The notes under the pieces: model-generated
The model's database searches: none
Told to the model about the DNA's origin: nothing
What the model saw: only the letters and a program-made list of their open reading frames with translations
Part shown: one piece after another, positions 1-5,215 of the stretch
Numbering within the stretch: position 1 is the first letter of the stretch
How the letters are laid out: the number at the start of each line of letters is the position of its first letter
Source: Deltaproteobacteria bacterium
GTDB lineage: Bacteria > Desulfobacterota_B > Binatia > UBA9968
Direction of reading: 5' to 3'
Assembly: GCA_027297485.1 (NCBI GenBank)
Contig: JAPUHZ010000378.1
Coordinates: 1 to 5,969, forward strand
Length of the DNA: 5,969 nucleotides
Position numbers and translations under genes: made by a program

Positions 1-2
1 CT

Positions 3-113
3 TATTTCGAACGAACGGCAGGCGGGAGGCGTTCCGCTATGGACCCACTAGGAGGTATACGAACCAATTCCATGAACGATCACCCTGACATTTTCATGTT
101 GCTGTTACCCTGA
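3..113 (+). other. Unrecognised open frame entering from the left edge
   Basis: A frame open from the edge gives 36 residues ending in NDHPDIFMLLLP before TGA at 111-113. I do not recognise it, and a second plus-strand frame is also open until about position 88, so coding status is unproven. The 9-mer ACCCTGACA occurs at 82-90 and again at 107-115, which could be the repeated end of an insertion sequence whose body lies to the left. The rest of 1-183 holds no gene that I can support. Confidence 0.2.
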
Positions 114-186
114 CAGATTGACATTGCCACGACAGCACAAACTTTGTCTGTTCCTCCCTGTGGCCTCGAACGTCGAATCCGAAAAT

Positions 187-221
187 AAAAGACCCGGACT
201 TGTTGCAGCCTCGGGCCTTTT
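187..221 (-). terminator. Rho-independent terminator after the left 5S remnant
   Basis: Read on the minus strand, an arm starting AAAAGGCCCGA pairs with TCCGGGTCTTTT around a loop of about 12 bases. The single imperfect pair is a G-U wobble on the minus strand but an A-C mismatch on the plus strand, so it favours minus-strand transcription. It lies just downstream of the left 5S fragment, as an rRNA operon terminator would, and is a diverged copy of the terminator at 975-1018. Confidence 0.7.
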
Positions 222-229
222 GAATTTAA

Positions 230-355
230 ATCCGGCGGCGACCTACTCTTTCATTCTACATACAGTTTTGAGTTATCAGTGCTGAGTGTTGAGTTTAACT
301 AAAAACTCAAAATTCAAAACTAAGAACTGAATTTGTCGGCCCTGGAGGGCTTATC
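230..355 (-). pseudogene. 5S rRNA 3' remnant, interrupted
   Basis: The terminal part (230-251) reads on the minus strand as GAGTAGGTCGCCGCCGGAT, the conserved 3' end of bacterial 5S rRNA. A second block at 334-355 reads TAAGCCCTCCAGGGCCGA, the 5S segment that normally precedes GATGGTA. Between them the middle of the molecule is replaced by an AT-rich inverted heptamer array. The 5' half of 5S is absent; the antitoxin stop codon lies a few bases beyond. It aligns co-linearly with the better-preserved fragment at 1021-1085. It is not a functional rRNA. Confidence 0.6.
268..331. repeat. Mirrored heptamer array (4 + 4 units)
   Basis: Four consecutive 7-base units (TTGAGTT, ATCAGTG, CTGAGTG, TTGAGTT) fill 268-295. 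After an 8-base spacer, four units of the complementary type (AACTCAA, AATTCAA, AACTAAG, AACTGAA) fill 304-331. The two inner units are perfect reverse complements, so the core can form a hairpin. Direct heptamer repeats within each arm and inversion between the arms are read straight from the sequence. The element is AT-rich compared with its surroundings and lies inside the left 5S remnant. It may be a short repetitive or MITE-like element; the family is unknown to me. Confidence 0.6.
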
Positions 356-361
356 GTCGCC

Positions 362-679
362 TCAACCACTCTTCAGTTCCTGCTCAAGCCGTTCGGCAAG
401 CCAGATGCGGGCAAGGGTGGTAGCATCGGTTGTGCGCTGGCGCGCTAACCTGCTAAGGACCGCCTTCATCGCCGGCGGGAGGCGCATGTTGAGCTGGGCC
501 GTGTTGTCTTGGAAGAGCGCCTCGTGTAACACCTGGTCGAGATCGCTTTGATCCTCTATTAGCTCCGAGACTCCCGTCTCCAAACGGTCAAAAACATCAT
601 GCTTTGCCGTCCAGAGGGAGATTTCTCTCTCACTAGCTCCTTTCCGGAGCGGAGGAATGGCTTTTTTCTTACTCTTCAT
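362..679 (-). CDS. CopG-type (BrnA-like) antitoxin
   Basis: A 105-residue protein, the likely antitoxin of the pair. Residues ~15-40 contain SEREISLWTAKHD, resembling the N-terminal FWExHD-type segment of the CopG_antitoxin family. Residues ~64-102 form a ribbon-helix-helix: the strand LNMRLPP, then helices ending in LARIWLAERLEQEL. In this family that domain binds operator DNA of the pair's own promoter and the remainder neutralises the toxin. The basic N-terminus (MKSKKK) is exposed. Its ATG overlaps the toxin stop as ATGA, and the SD upstream is weak, so translation is probably coupled to the toxin. The toxin-first order matches brnTA and higBA. The family assignment is by motif; exact specificity is not known. 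Confidence 0.85.
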   Translation of the reverse strand: MKSKKKAIPPLRKGASEREISLWTAKHDVFDRLETGVSELIEDQSDLDQVLHEALFQDNTAQLNMRLPPAMKAVLSRLARQRTTDATTLARIWLAERLEQELKSG

Positions 680-933
680 CTCTGATACCTCTGGTAACGT
701 CGTCTTTGTTTTTCAGTCATTCGGCTGATATGAAAAACTCTCAAGCGCCCCTCTGCTAGTACCCGGTAAACAATATGGAGATAATCTCCGCTCAGGTTTC
801 TTCCGAGCAACTCATAGACATCGGCAAGTCTTCGCTGGCTTCGGATCTTAAGATAGCGGCCTGCCAACAGCTCATAAAAGTCCTGTTTTGTATACCCGTG
901 TTTAAAAGCCGACGGGGTAAAGACCACATCCAC
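676..933 (-). CDS. BrnT-like / RelE-fold toxin
   Basis: An 85-residue basic protein. The N-terminal KHGYTKQDFYELL, the central ADVYELLGRN and YLHIVYRVL strand, and the C-terminal RVFHISRMTEKQRRRYQR follow the layout of BrnT-type toxins, where a beta sheet is followed by a terminal helix with the (S/A)R-xx-(T/S)xxE+xxY signature. Members of that family are RelE-like ribonucleases that arrest translation; activity here is inferred. The start is GTG at 933: an in-frame TAG at 943-945 leaves no earlier start, and only GTG at 927 is an alternative. There is no SD site before it, in keeping with the promoter lying only 6 bases upstream. The gene is apparently intact and overlaps the antitoxin by 4 bases. 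Confidence 0.8.
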   Translation of the reverse strand: MDVVFTPSAFKHGYTKQDFYELLAGRYLKIRSQRRLADVYELLGRNLSGDYLHIVYRVLAEGRLRVFHISRMTEKQRRRYQRYQR

Positions 934-968
934 CGAGGTATTCTAGCAACTGCTATACAGACAGGCAA
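934..968 (-). promoter_or_regulatory. Extended -10 promoter of the toxin-antitoxin pair
   Basis: On the minus strand, -35 TTGCCT (963-968) and -10 TAGAAT (940-945) are 17 bases apart. The -10 is preceded by TGC, making an extended -10. The hexamer ends 6 bases before the toxin GTG, so the expected transcription start is at or next to the first base of the start codon. The antitoxin's ribbon-helix-helix domain would be the natural autorepressor, but I see no clear operator palindrome here. Confidence 0.6.
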
Positions 969-974
969 CAGCTA

Positions 975-1018
975 AAACCAAAAGGCCCGAGCTCTTTCGA
1001 GATCGGGCCTTTTGGTTT
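975..1018. terminator. Bidirectional rho-independent terminator after the right 5S fragment
   Basis: A perfect 16-base inverted repeat, AAACCAAAAGGCCCGA at 975-990 and its complement at 1003-1018, with a short inner stem and a UUUC/GAAA loop. T-rich arms on both strands allow termination either way. On the minus strand it follows the 5S fragment directly, as a genuine rRNA operon terminator would. It also insulates the toxin promoter, which starts 7 bases further on. Confidence 0.85.
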
Positions 1019-1019
1019 A

Positions 1020-1085
1020 AATCCGGCGGCGTCCTACTCTTCCATAGGGCGACCCTATAGTACCATCGGCGCAGGAGGGCTTAAC
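1020..1085 (-). rRNA. rrf: 5S rRNA, 3' fragment only
   Basis: The minus strand reads GTTAAGCCCTCCTGCGCCGA, then TGGTACTATAGGG and GAAGAGTAGGACGCCGCCGG. These are the hallmark helix III to helix V and 3'-end segments of 5S rRNA (CGCCGATGGTA and GAGTAGG are nearly universal). About 65 of the usual ~117 bases are present. Upstream of GTTAAG the sequence leaves the 5S consensus: the segment around AACACGGAA and the 5' strand of helix I are missing, and no 23S lies beyond. It is therefore a truncated, presumably non-functional copy that keeps its terminator. Confidence 0.8.
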
Positions 1086-1134
1086 GACCGAGGATACCGG
1101 CGGAGGATCGATCTCGACGATCTCTGGCTTCCAG

Positions 1135-1203
1135 TTAATCCCTCTTCTCCACCGAGATTTCCCTTTTTTCTATTTTCTCTGGGAACGTTATTGCAGGCGT
1201 CAT
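1135..1203 (-). other. Short frame overlapping the regulator stop, possible third-gene remnant
   Basis: An ATG overlaps the response-regulator stop as ATGA and opens a 22-codon frame starting MTPAITFPEKIEKREI. After its TAA a different frame reads INWKPEIVEIDPPP, which looks coding-like up to the 5S fragment. It could be the start of a further operon gene, frameshifted and cut off at the 5S junction, or it could be chance. No family is recognised. The rest of 1086-1134 holds nothing else I can name. Confidence 0.2.
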
Positions 1204-1760
1204 GGTAACGGACCAACTGTTCTCGAGGTGTGAAGGAGCTCTTCCCGCGTACTGTGAAGCGCCTGTTCGGTCACGTGTAGGCGGTGTCGCAGCCGGTCCC
1301 GCTGAAGGCGGAGACGACTGTTCTCCTGCGTGAGGGCCTCCATCACGCGACGGTTATCCAGGTTGATCCGGTGCTTGGTGAGCGCGCGGCCGGCCAGGTT
1401 GCGGAGCTAATCTCAATGTCGAACGGCTTTACGACATGCATGGAGGCGCCCCGCCGGATGGATTCCACCGCAGTTTCAACCCCGTGGACCGCGGTGATCA
1501 CGATTACTTCAAGATCAGGGTCAGCGGTCTTGGCTCGCTCCAGCACGTCGAACCCGTGCATTCCTGGAAGCCGAAGGTCGAGCATCATGAGATTTGGAGG
1601 GAGCCTCTGTTCTCGGGCGCTTCTGGCTCGGTGTGACCGGTGATGACTTCGAACTGGTCAGAAAAAAAACGAGGACCAACGACGATCAGACGCCTTCCTC
1701 ATCGTCCACCACAAGCAACACAGGTTTTGAACCCTGACTCGGCTCGCCCGCTGATGGCAT
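1200..1760 (-). pseudogene. Response regulator (receiver domain plus coiled coil), multiply broken
   Basis: Read through its lesions, this is a complete receiver protein of about 187 residues. The start ATG at 1760 has GAGGTG 9 bases upstream and gives MPSAGEPSQGSKPVLLVVDDEEGV, read here in pieces: acidic pair DD, then SDQFEVITG, LMMLDLRLPGMHGF (phospho-acceptor Asp), VIVITAVHG (conserved Thr) and HVVKPFD (conserved Lys). A charged helical tail follows (RRVMEALTQENSRLRLQ, HSTREELLHTS), probably a coiled coil, with no DNA-binding domain. Lesions are a TGA at 1686-1688 where Arg is expected, and apparent 1-base losses in the T8 run at 1662-1669, near 1614-1620 and near 1398-1406. Their sum restores the frame to the stop at 1200. 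It would have been phosphorylated by a partner kinase; a kinase tail lies just upstream. Confidence 0.8.
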
Positions 1761-1812
1761 TCCCCCGTTCACCTCACACTTCGAGGAGCTGCATGCCCGA
1801 CTCGCCGGCCCA

Positions 1813-1925
1813 TCAGACGCGCAGCCACGATGAACGCGTGTCCGCAACAAACACGGGAAGAGTTGCCGCGACGGTCGTCCCCGCCCCGCCGTGCTTTCGA
1901 CCTGGATCTGGCTCCCGCCCTGATA
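1813..1925 (-). pseudogene. Histidine kinase, C-terminal remnant
   Basis: The minus strand reads GGSQIQVESTAG, then after a 1-base shift in a G run GTTVAATLPVFVADT and a stop at 1813. This matches the end of the HATPase_c domain of sensor kinases (HGG-xIxVxSxxGxGTTfxxxLP). Only about 35 residues remain; the sensor, dimerisation domain and the N, G1 and most of the G2 boxes are gone. The break lies in the ~30 bases before azlD ends. It is upstream of the broken response regulator in the same direction with ~50 bases between them, so the two were probably a cognate pair. Confidence 0.7.
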
Positions 1926-1957
1926 GCGTTGACAGGCGTCACAATCGGTTCACCGGG

Positions 1958-2305
1958 CTACCCAATGAGCCGGAGCAGAAAGAACGCGCCAAGCCCCGCG
2001 GCGAGACAGATAATTGGTTGTCTAATCCTGACCGCAAGAGCGAACGTAAAGGCGATAGTCAACAGTCGCGCAGCGCTTTCCCAGAACTGCGGGAACGAGA
2101 AAAACGTCAAGATGGAGACTTTCATAACTGATCCCGCAATAAGACTGCCGATAATGGAGTAAGCCGCGTACTCGAAAATTCGAAACATTCTTCCGGACGT
2201 GCGAACTTTGTTTCCCTGAAAAAGCAAAAACGGAGTCGCGCGCAGTAGGTACGTAATGGCGCCTGCGGCCAAGATGATGAACACAGTTGCAACATTTTCG
2301 GTCAT
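1958..2305 (-). CDS. azlD: AzlD-type small subunit of a branched-chain amino acid exporter
   Basis: A 115-residue, very hydrophobic protein with about four membrane segments: residues ~5-22, ~40-60, ~75-90 and ~95-114. TYLLRATPFLL near the N-terminus is the AzlD-family signature. AzlD proteins work in the inner membrane with AzlC to export branched-chain amino acids (YgaZH and AzlCD types); the substrate here is inferred. I chose the ATG at 2305, which overlaps the azlC stop as ATGA and follows GGAGGGG 4 bases upstream. A longer in-frame start is possible but would add an Arg-rich stretch antisense-like to azlC. Length fits the family (about 100-115). The gene is last in its operon; no clear terminator follows before the kinase remnant. 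Confidence 0.88.
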   Translation of the reverse strand: MTENVATVFIILAAGAITYLLRATPFLLFQGNKVRTSGRMFRIFEYAAYSIIGSLIAGSVMKVSILTFFSFPQFWESAARLLTIAFTFALAVRIRQPIICLAAGLGAFFLLRLIG

Positions 2306-2994
2306 TTTTCCCCTCCGTATGGCAACCCGACGCCGAATCCGACCACGACGGCAATGAGCATCATGCCGAATCCCGGCGTGACGAGCTCGACCAGTGGAGT
2401 GCCTACGAACCCTAATAGCGCGGCAAGGAGCGGACGGCTTTTCGGCCATTCCTTAGCGAGGAGCGTTGTGAAATAAATTGGAAGGATCATTTTGAACATC
2501 TCGAGAAGCCAAAGGGGGAGGTTTTGAACCAGGAGCAACCCCAACGCGGTGGCCGCCACCGCGATCGGGTAGCTCCCGGCTGATACCCCGAGGTAATACT
2601 CGAACGGACGGACGTCTGCGTCCTGCTTGAATCGCATAAATGGCACAGCAAATGTGCTGGCACTCAGCATTGGGATGGCTCCGAGAATCCGAGGGAGCGA
2701 TGTTCCCCGAAAGTAGGGGACCAGGGTAGTCGCCATCACGAAGAAGCGAGAATTGATGATAAATGTCGCCACCAGTATATCCAGCCACGGTCGATTATGA
2801 CCCATCAGATCAAGCACCACGAATTGGGCCGGCGCCGCAAAAACAACCAGGCTCATCAACGCGGAGTGCAGGACGGTCAACCCGGCGGCCTTGCTTGCAA
2901 TCCCAACAGCGAGGAACAGAAAAAAGAAGGAGACGCCGACAGGAATAGCTTCCCTCAGTCCTTGAAAGAACGAGGACTTGGCGCCGTCCACCAT
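2302..2994 (-). CDS. azlC: AzlC family permease, large subunit
   Basis: A 230-residue integral membrane protein. GLREAIPVGVSFFFLFLAVG opens the first segment, FAAPAQF at 52-58 matches the conserved FAGxxQF motif, and NSRFFVMATTLVPYFRG at ~81-97 matches the Asn-x-Arg motif of the family. Further hydrophobic segments follow to the C-terminus. AzlC/YgaZ proteins are the main subunit of branched-chain amino acid exporters. The start at ATG 2994 is preferred: it is one base after the upstream gene's stop (TGAGATG), GGAG lies 9 bases before it, and the resulting length fits relatives of ~230-250 residues. An ATG at 3027 is possible but lacks an SD site. The frame can be opened to 3168, but that part overlaps the isomerase and is not protein-like. 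Confidence 0.9.
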   Translation of the reverse strand: MVDGAKSSFFQGLREAIPVGVSFFFLFLAVGIASKAAGLTVLHSALMSLVVFAAPAQFVVLDLMGHNRPWLDILVATFIINSRFFVMATTLVPYFRGTSLPRILGAIPMLSASTFAVPFMRFKQDADVRPFEYYLGVSAGSYPIAVAATALGLLLVQNLPLWLLEMFKMILPIYFTTLLAKEWPKSRPLLAALLGFVGTPLVELVTPGFGMMLIAVVVGFGVGLPYGGEK

Positions 2995-2995
2995 C

Positions 2996-3877
2996 TCAAA
3001 AGTCTCCGCATTCATCAACGTGTTCATATCGGGAGGCCAGAGCGAACAGCGTGCCGCGATATCTGCTCGCACGCTCGATGAACACTTGAGAAGGGAATCC
3101 ACCACCCATTTCTTCGACGATGACATTCCCGCTATATCCATGATCCACAAGGAACGAGAGGACTTCATCTACCGGTATCGTCCCGCATCCCAATGGGAGG
3201 TGAACATGCTTCGGGAGGACGGCATCCGAGAGATGGATGTTTTCGATATACGGGTAGAGCAGAGAGAAGTCGTGTGTGAATTCCGCCCAAGAAGAAACCA
3301 GAGACGAATGATGGACAATGTCAAAGGTGAGCCGAGTCCCGGTATTTTCGCAAAGCTCGCGATGCTCAACAGGGGAAAACACGATGTAATGGGGGCGCTC
3401 GGCTCCCATGTTTTCGAGCGAAAGAGTCACACCCTGGTCCGAAGCTTCAGGAACCAGCTCATCAAGTGATCGCATCAAATTCTGCAGTAACGTTCGGGCC
3501 GGCAATCCGCTTCGATATCCAGGGTGATACGTCAATCGGGTCGCCCCCACATCCGATGTAAATCGGATCGCTGCTCGAATCAGGTTCATCGAGCGTTGGC
3601 GGATTTCTGCATCAGCCGAGGCAAGATCGCAATCCTCCCCCACGTAAGGAGCGTGGACACTCAAAGACACGGCGGCCGATCGCCCCAGGCGGAGGAGACT
3701 CTGCACCGTCTCATCGTACATACGCGGATCACCGAGCACACTCCGAGGTTCGTCCTCCATCTCAAGCTCTATGACAGAGAAGTCCTGACGAAGCCGGTTG
3801 ACCGTCGCCACGATGTCCTTCGGGTTGTTCAGCAAATTTGTCGACCCACCAAACCGAATTGGATCAAAGCGTTCCAT
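2996..3877 (-). CDS. Xylose isomerase-like TIM-barrel (sugar phosphate isomerase/epimerase family)
   Basis: 293 residues of the AP-endonuclease 2 / sugar isomerase fold. Motifs run in barrel order: HAPY at 75-78, TYHPG at 116-120, LENMG with Glu155, TFDIVHHS with Asp186 and His189/190, NIHLSD with His215 and Asp218, HLPLGCGTIP at 226-235, and IVEE with Glu255/256. The Glu, Asp, His and Glu at strand ends are the expected metal ligands, so it is probably a divalent-metal isomerase, epimerase or lyase; the substrate cannot be read. ATG at 3877 is chosen because AAAGGAGGG lies 6 bases before it; upstream ATG 3946 has no support. It is first in an operon with azlC and azlD, an unusual partner for an amino acid exporter. 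It could also be an endonuclease IV-like protein, but the HLPLGCGTIP pattern favours the isomerase branch. Confidence 0.85.
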   Translation of the reverse strand: MERFDPIRFGGSTNLLNNPKDIVATVNRLRQDFSVIELEMEDEPRSVLGDPRMYDETVQSLLRLGRSAAVSLSVHAPYVGEDCDLASADAEIRQRSMNLIRAAIRFTSDVGATRLTYHPGYRSGLPARTLLQNLMRSLDELVPEASDQGVTLSLENMGAERPHYIVFSPVEHRELCENTGTRLTFDIVHHSSLVSSWAEFTHDFSLLYPYIENIHLSDAVLPKHVHLPLGCGTIPVDEVLSFLVDHGYSGNVIVEEMGGGFPSQVFIERASRYRGTLFALASRYEHVDECGDF

Positions 3878-3883
3878 GGCTAT

Positions 3884-3892
3884 CCCTCCTTT
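3884..3892 (-). promoter_or_regulatory. Strong Shine-Dalgarno site of the isomerase-azlCD operon
   Basis: AAAGGAGGG on the minus strand ends 6 bases before the ATG at 3877. It decides this start over the longer frame to 3946. Confidence 0.85.
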
Positions 3893-4091
3893 GAGCTTCA
3901 CCCGGAGAGAACAGCCCGAAGGACCGGCCCCGGACGCGCTCAGCAATGTGTGAAATCACACGCCGTTTGTGCTAACCTGTGAAAATGATTTAGAAGGTTA
4001 TTACATACCAAGCGGGTCGTCAAGAGATTTCTAGGTGGATTTCTAGGTGGACATTTTGGAAGAAAATGGTTATATAGGCGCTAGCCCAATG
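3893..4091. promoter_or_regulatory. Divergent control region between the operon and the CGNR gene
   Basis: Both transcripts must start here. It contains the palindrome GTGTGA-AA-TCACAC at 3948-3961 (6-base arms, 2-base centre) and an exact tandem repeat of GATTTCTAGGTG at 4026-4049. The central part 3962-4020 is AT-rich compared with its flanks. I could not find a -10/-35 pair good enough to name for either direction. The two elements are candidate operators, perhaps for the adjacent regulator. Confidence 0.45.
4026..4049. repeat. Tandem 12-base direct repeat, two copies
   Basis: GATTTCTAGGTG occurs twice with no gap and is followed by GGACATTT, so a third copy is started but not completed. 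It lies 60-85 bases before the regulator's start codon, where an operator or duplicated activator site would be placed. It also creates GTG codons that falsely extend the regulator frame upstream. Confidence 0.7.
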
Positions 4092-4109
4092 AAAGGAGGA
4101 TCAATTACG

Positions 4110-4742
4110 GTGCTTCAAACAGCGGCGCAGGACCGGTTTAAATTCTACAGCGGGATGCCATGCCTGGACTTTCTGGTCACGTTGAGAGGGCGAAAAGAAG
4201 AGCGCCGGGAAACCCTGCTTGGCTTTCATGATTTGGTGGATTGGTGCCAGGAAGCAGGACTTCTCGGCGACAAAGACGCGCGACAGTTCCGTTCCCTGCC
4301 GCTTCGGGGAACCAAGGTCTACGTGCGGCGCTCGATCGCCTTACGTGAAATCTTGTATCGAATCTTGAGTGCCGCGGCGACCAGGCGTTCGATCCAAGCG
4401 CGAGATCTTCCGCGGCTGAATCGGCTCCTTCGACAGGGAAGAGCCTACTCGCAAGTCGGGCTCGACAAGCAGGGAAAGCCGGTCAAAAAGACAGTTACAA
4501 TGCTCCGAGGGGCACCATGGCTTCTCTACTTGATCGCAAAGTCCGCCATGGATCTGCTCACGTCACACAACCTCTCGCTTTTGAGGGCATGCGGTAATTC
4601 CCGGTGTGCTGTGCTTTATGTGGACCGGTCAAAGAATCACACGCGCCGCTGGTGCAGCATGGCCCGCTGCGGAAACCTCATCAAGGTGGCCCGCTTTTAT
4701 GCCAGAAAGCGGGCCGAGCATCCAAGGAGGAGCGGGGCCTAA
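4110..4742 (+). CDS. ABATE-domain protein with CGNR zinc finger, putative regulator
   Basis: A 210-residue, Arg-rich protein. The N-terminal FYSGMPCLDFLVTL and LLGFHDLVDWCQEAGLL match the ABATE domain. The C-terminal ACGNSRC, then LYVDRSKNHTRRWCSMARCG, is the CGNR-type zinc finger with Cys161, Cys166, Cys182 and Cys187. The motif reads CGNL rather than CGNR. Proteins of this architecture are thought to be stress-related transcription regulators; DNA binding is inferred. The start at GTG 4110 has AAAGGAGG 10 bases upstream. ATG 4089 and GTG 4047 are possible but have no SD site, and the first overlaps the SD itself. It is divergent from the isomerase-azlCD operon, which it may control, and the broken EthD gene follows after 100 bases. 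Confidence 0.85.
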   Translation: MLQTAAQDRFKFYSGMPCLDFLVTLRGRKEERRETLLGFHDLVDWCQEAGLLGDKDARQFRSLPLRGTKVYVRRSIALREILYRILSAAATRRSIQARDLPRLNRLLRQGRAYSQVGLDKQGKPVKKTVTMLRGAPWLLYLIAKSAMDLLTSHNLSLLRACGNSRCAVLYVDRSKNHTRRWCSMARCGNLIKVARFYARKRAEHPRRSGA

Positions 4743-4842
4743 CGGCCGAGTGAGACTCAGGGCAGGCGTTGTCGTTCGGCAGCCGTATGCTCTCTAAGTA
4801 TTCCGTGGGGTTTCGTTTGCTAAGTAAAGGAGACCTTGCAAG

Positions 4843-5215
4843 GTGATTAAATTGGTTTATATTGTTCGTCGTCATCCAGACATCTCTCCTGAAAGCTTCC
4901 GGAAGTATTGGCTTGAGCATCATGGTCCACTGGTACAGACATTTGCGAAAACTGTGCGAGCCCGCCCGGTATGTACAGAGCCATACTCTGACCACGGAGG
5001 TAAACGATCAACTGGCTAAGGCTAGAGGCGTGGGAAAGGATTACGATGGGACAACCGAGGTATGATGGAACAGTATCGAGGATCTCGTTGCCGTACTCAG
5101 CTCGCCCGAAGGCCAAGCAGCAAATCGCACGCTCATGGAGGATGAGAGCAAATTTGTCGATCTTCCCAACTCTTTCATCTTTGTTACTGAAGAGCATACG
5201 ATTTTTGATTACTGA
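4843..5215 (+). pseudogene. EthD-domain gene, broken by a frameshift and a nonsense codon
   Basis: The ancestral product of about 123 residues reads IKLVYIVRRHPDISPESFRK, then YWLEHHGPLV, RYVQSHTLTTEV, WNSIEDLVAVLSS, DESKFVDLPNSFIFVTEEH. This is the EthD family, a small ferredoxin-like fold, with its N-terminal strand, the W-x-EHHGPLV motif and the terminal DExxFxD...FxxEE block. An extra C in the CCC at 4965-4967 shifts the frame. TGA at 5063-5065, beside TGG, stands where Trp is usual. The original start is GTG 4843 with AAGGAG 10 bases upstream, the same spacing as in the CGNR gene before it, so the two may have been one transcript. The biochemical role is unknown. Confidence 0.8.

Noticed and set aside
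82..115. Insertion-sequence end
   Set aside because: The ACCCTGACA repeat is suggestive, but no transposase or matching inverted end is visible, so no mobile element is called.
1640..2131. A 163-codon plus-strand open frame
   Set aside because: It runs antisense across the regulator and kinase remnants and azlD, has no SD site, and is rich in Arg, Pro and Ser as shadow frames are.
2022..2354. A 110-codon minus-strand frame overlapping azlD
   Set aside because: It is the out-of-frame shadow of azlD, which has membrane segments, the family motif and the ATGA start.
2978..3469. A 163-codon plus-strand frame opposite the isomerase
   Set aside because: The isomerase on the other strand has all family motifs and a strong SD site; this frame is its shadow.
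3948..3961. CRP-type binding site
   Set aside because: The TGTGA/TCACA halves resemble a CRP site, but only 2 bases separate them and not 6, so it is kept only as a generic palindrome.
3524..3982. A 152-codon plus-strand frame opposite the isomerase N-terminus
   Set aside because: Antisense shadow without start signals; it runs into the divergent control region.
4047..4109. N-terminal extension of the CGNR protein from GTG 4047
   Set aside because: That GTG is part of the tandem 12-base repeat and lacks an SD site, whereas AAAGGAGG precedes GTG 4110.
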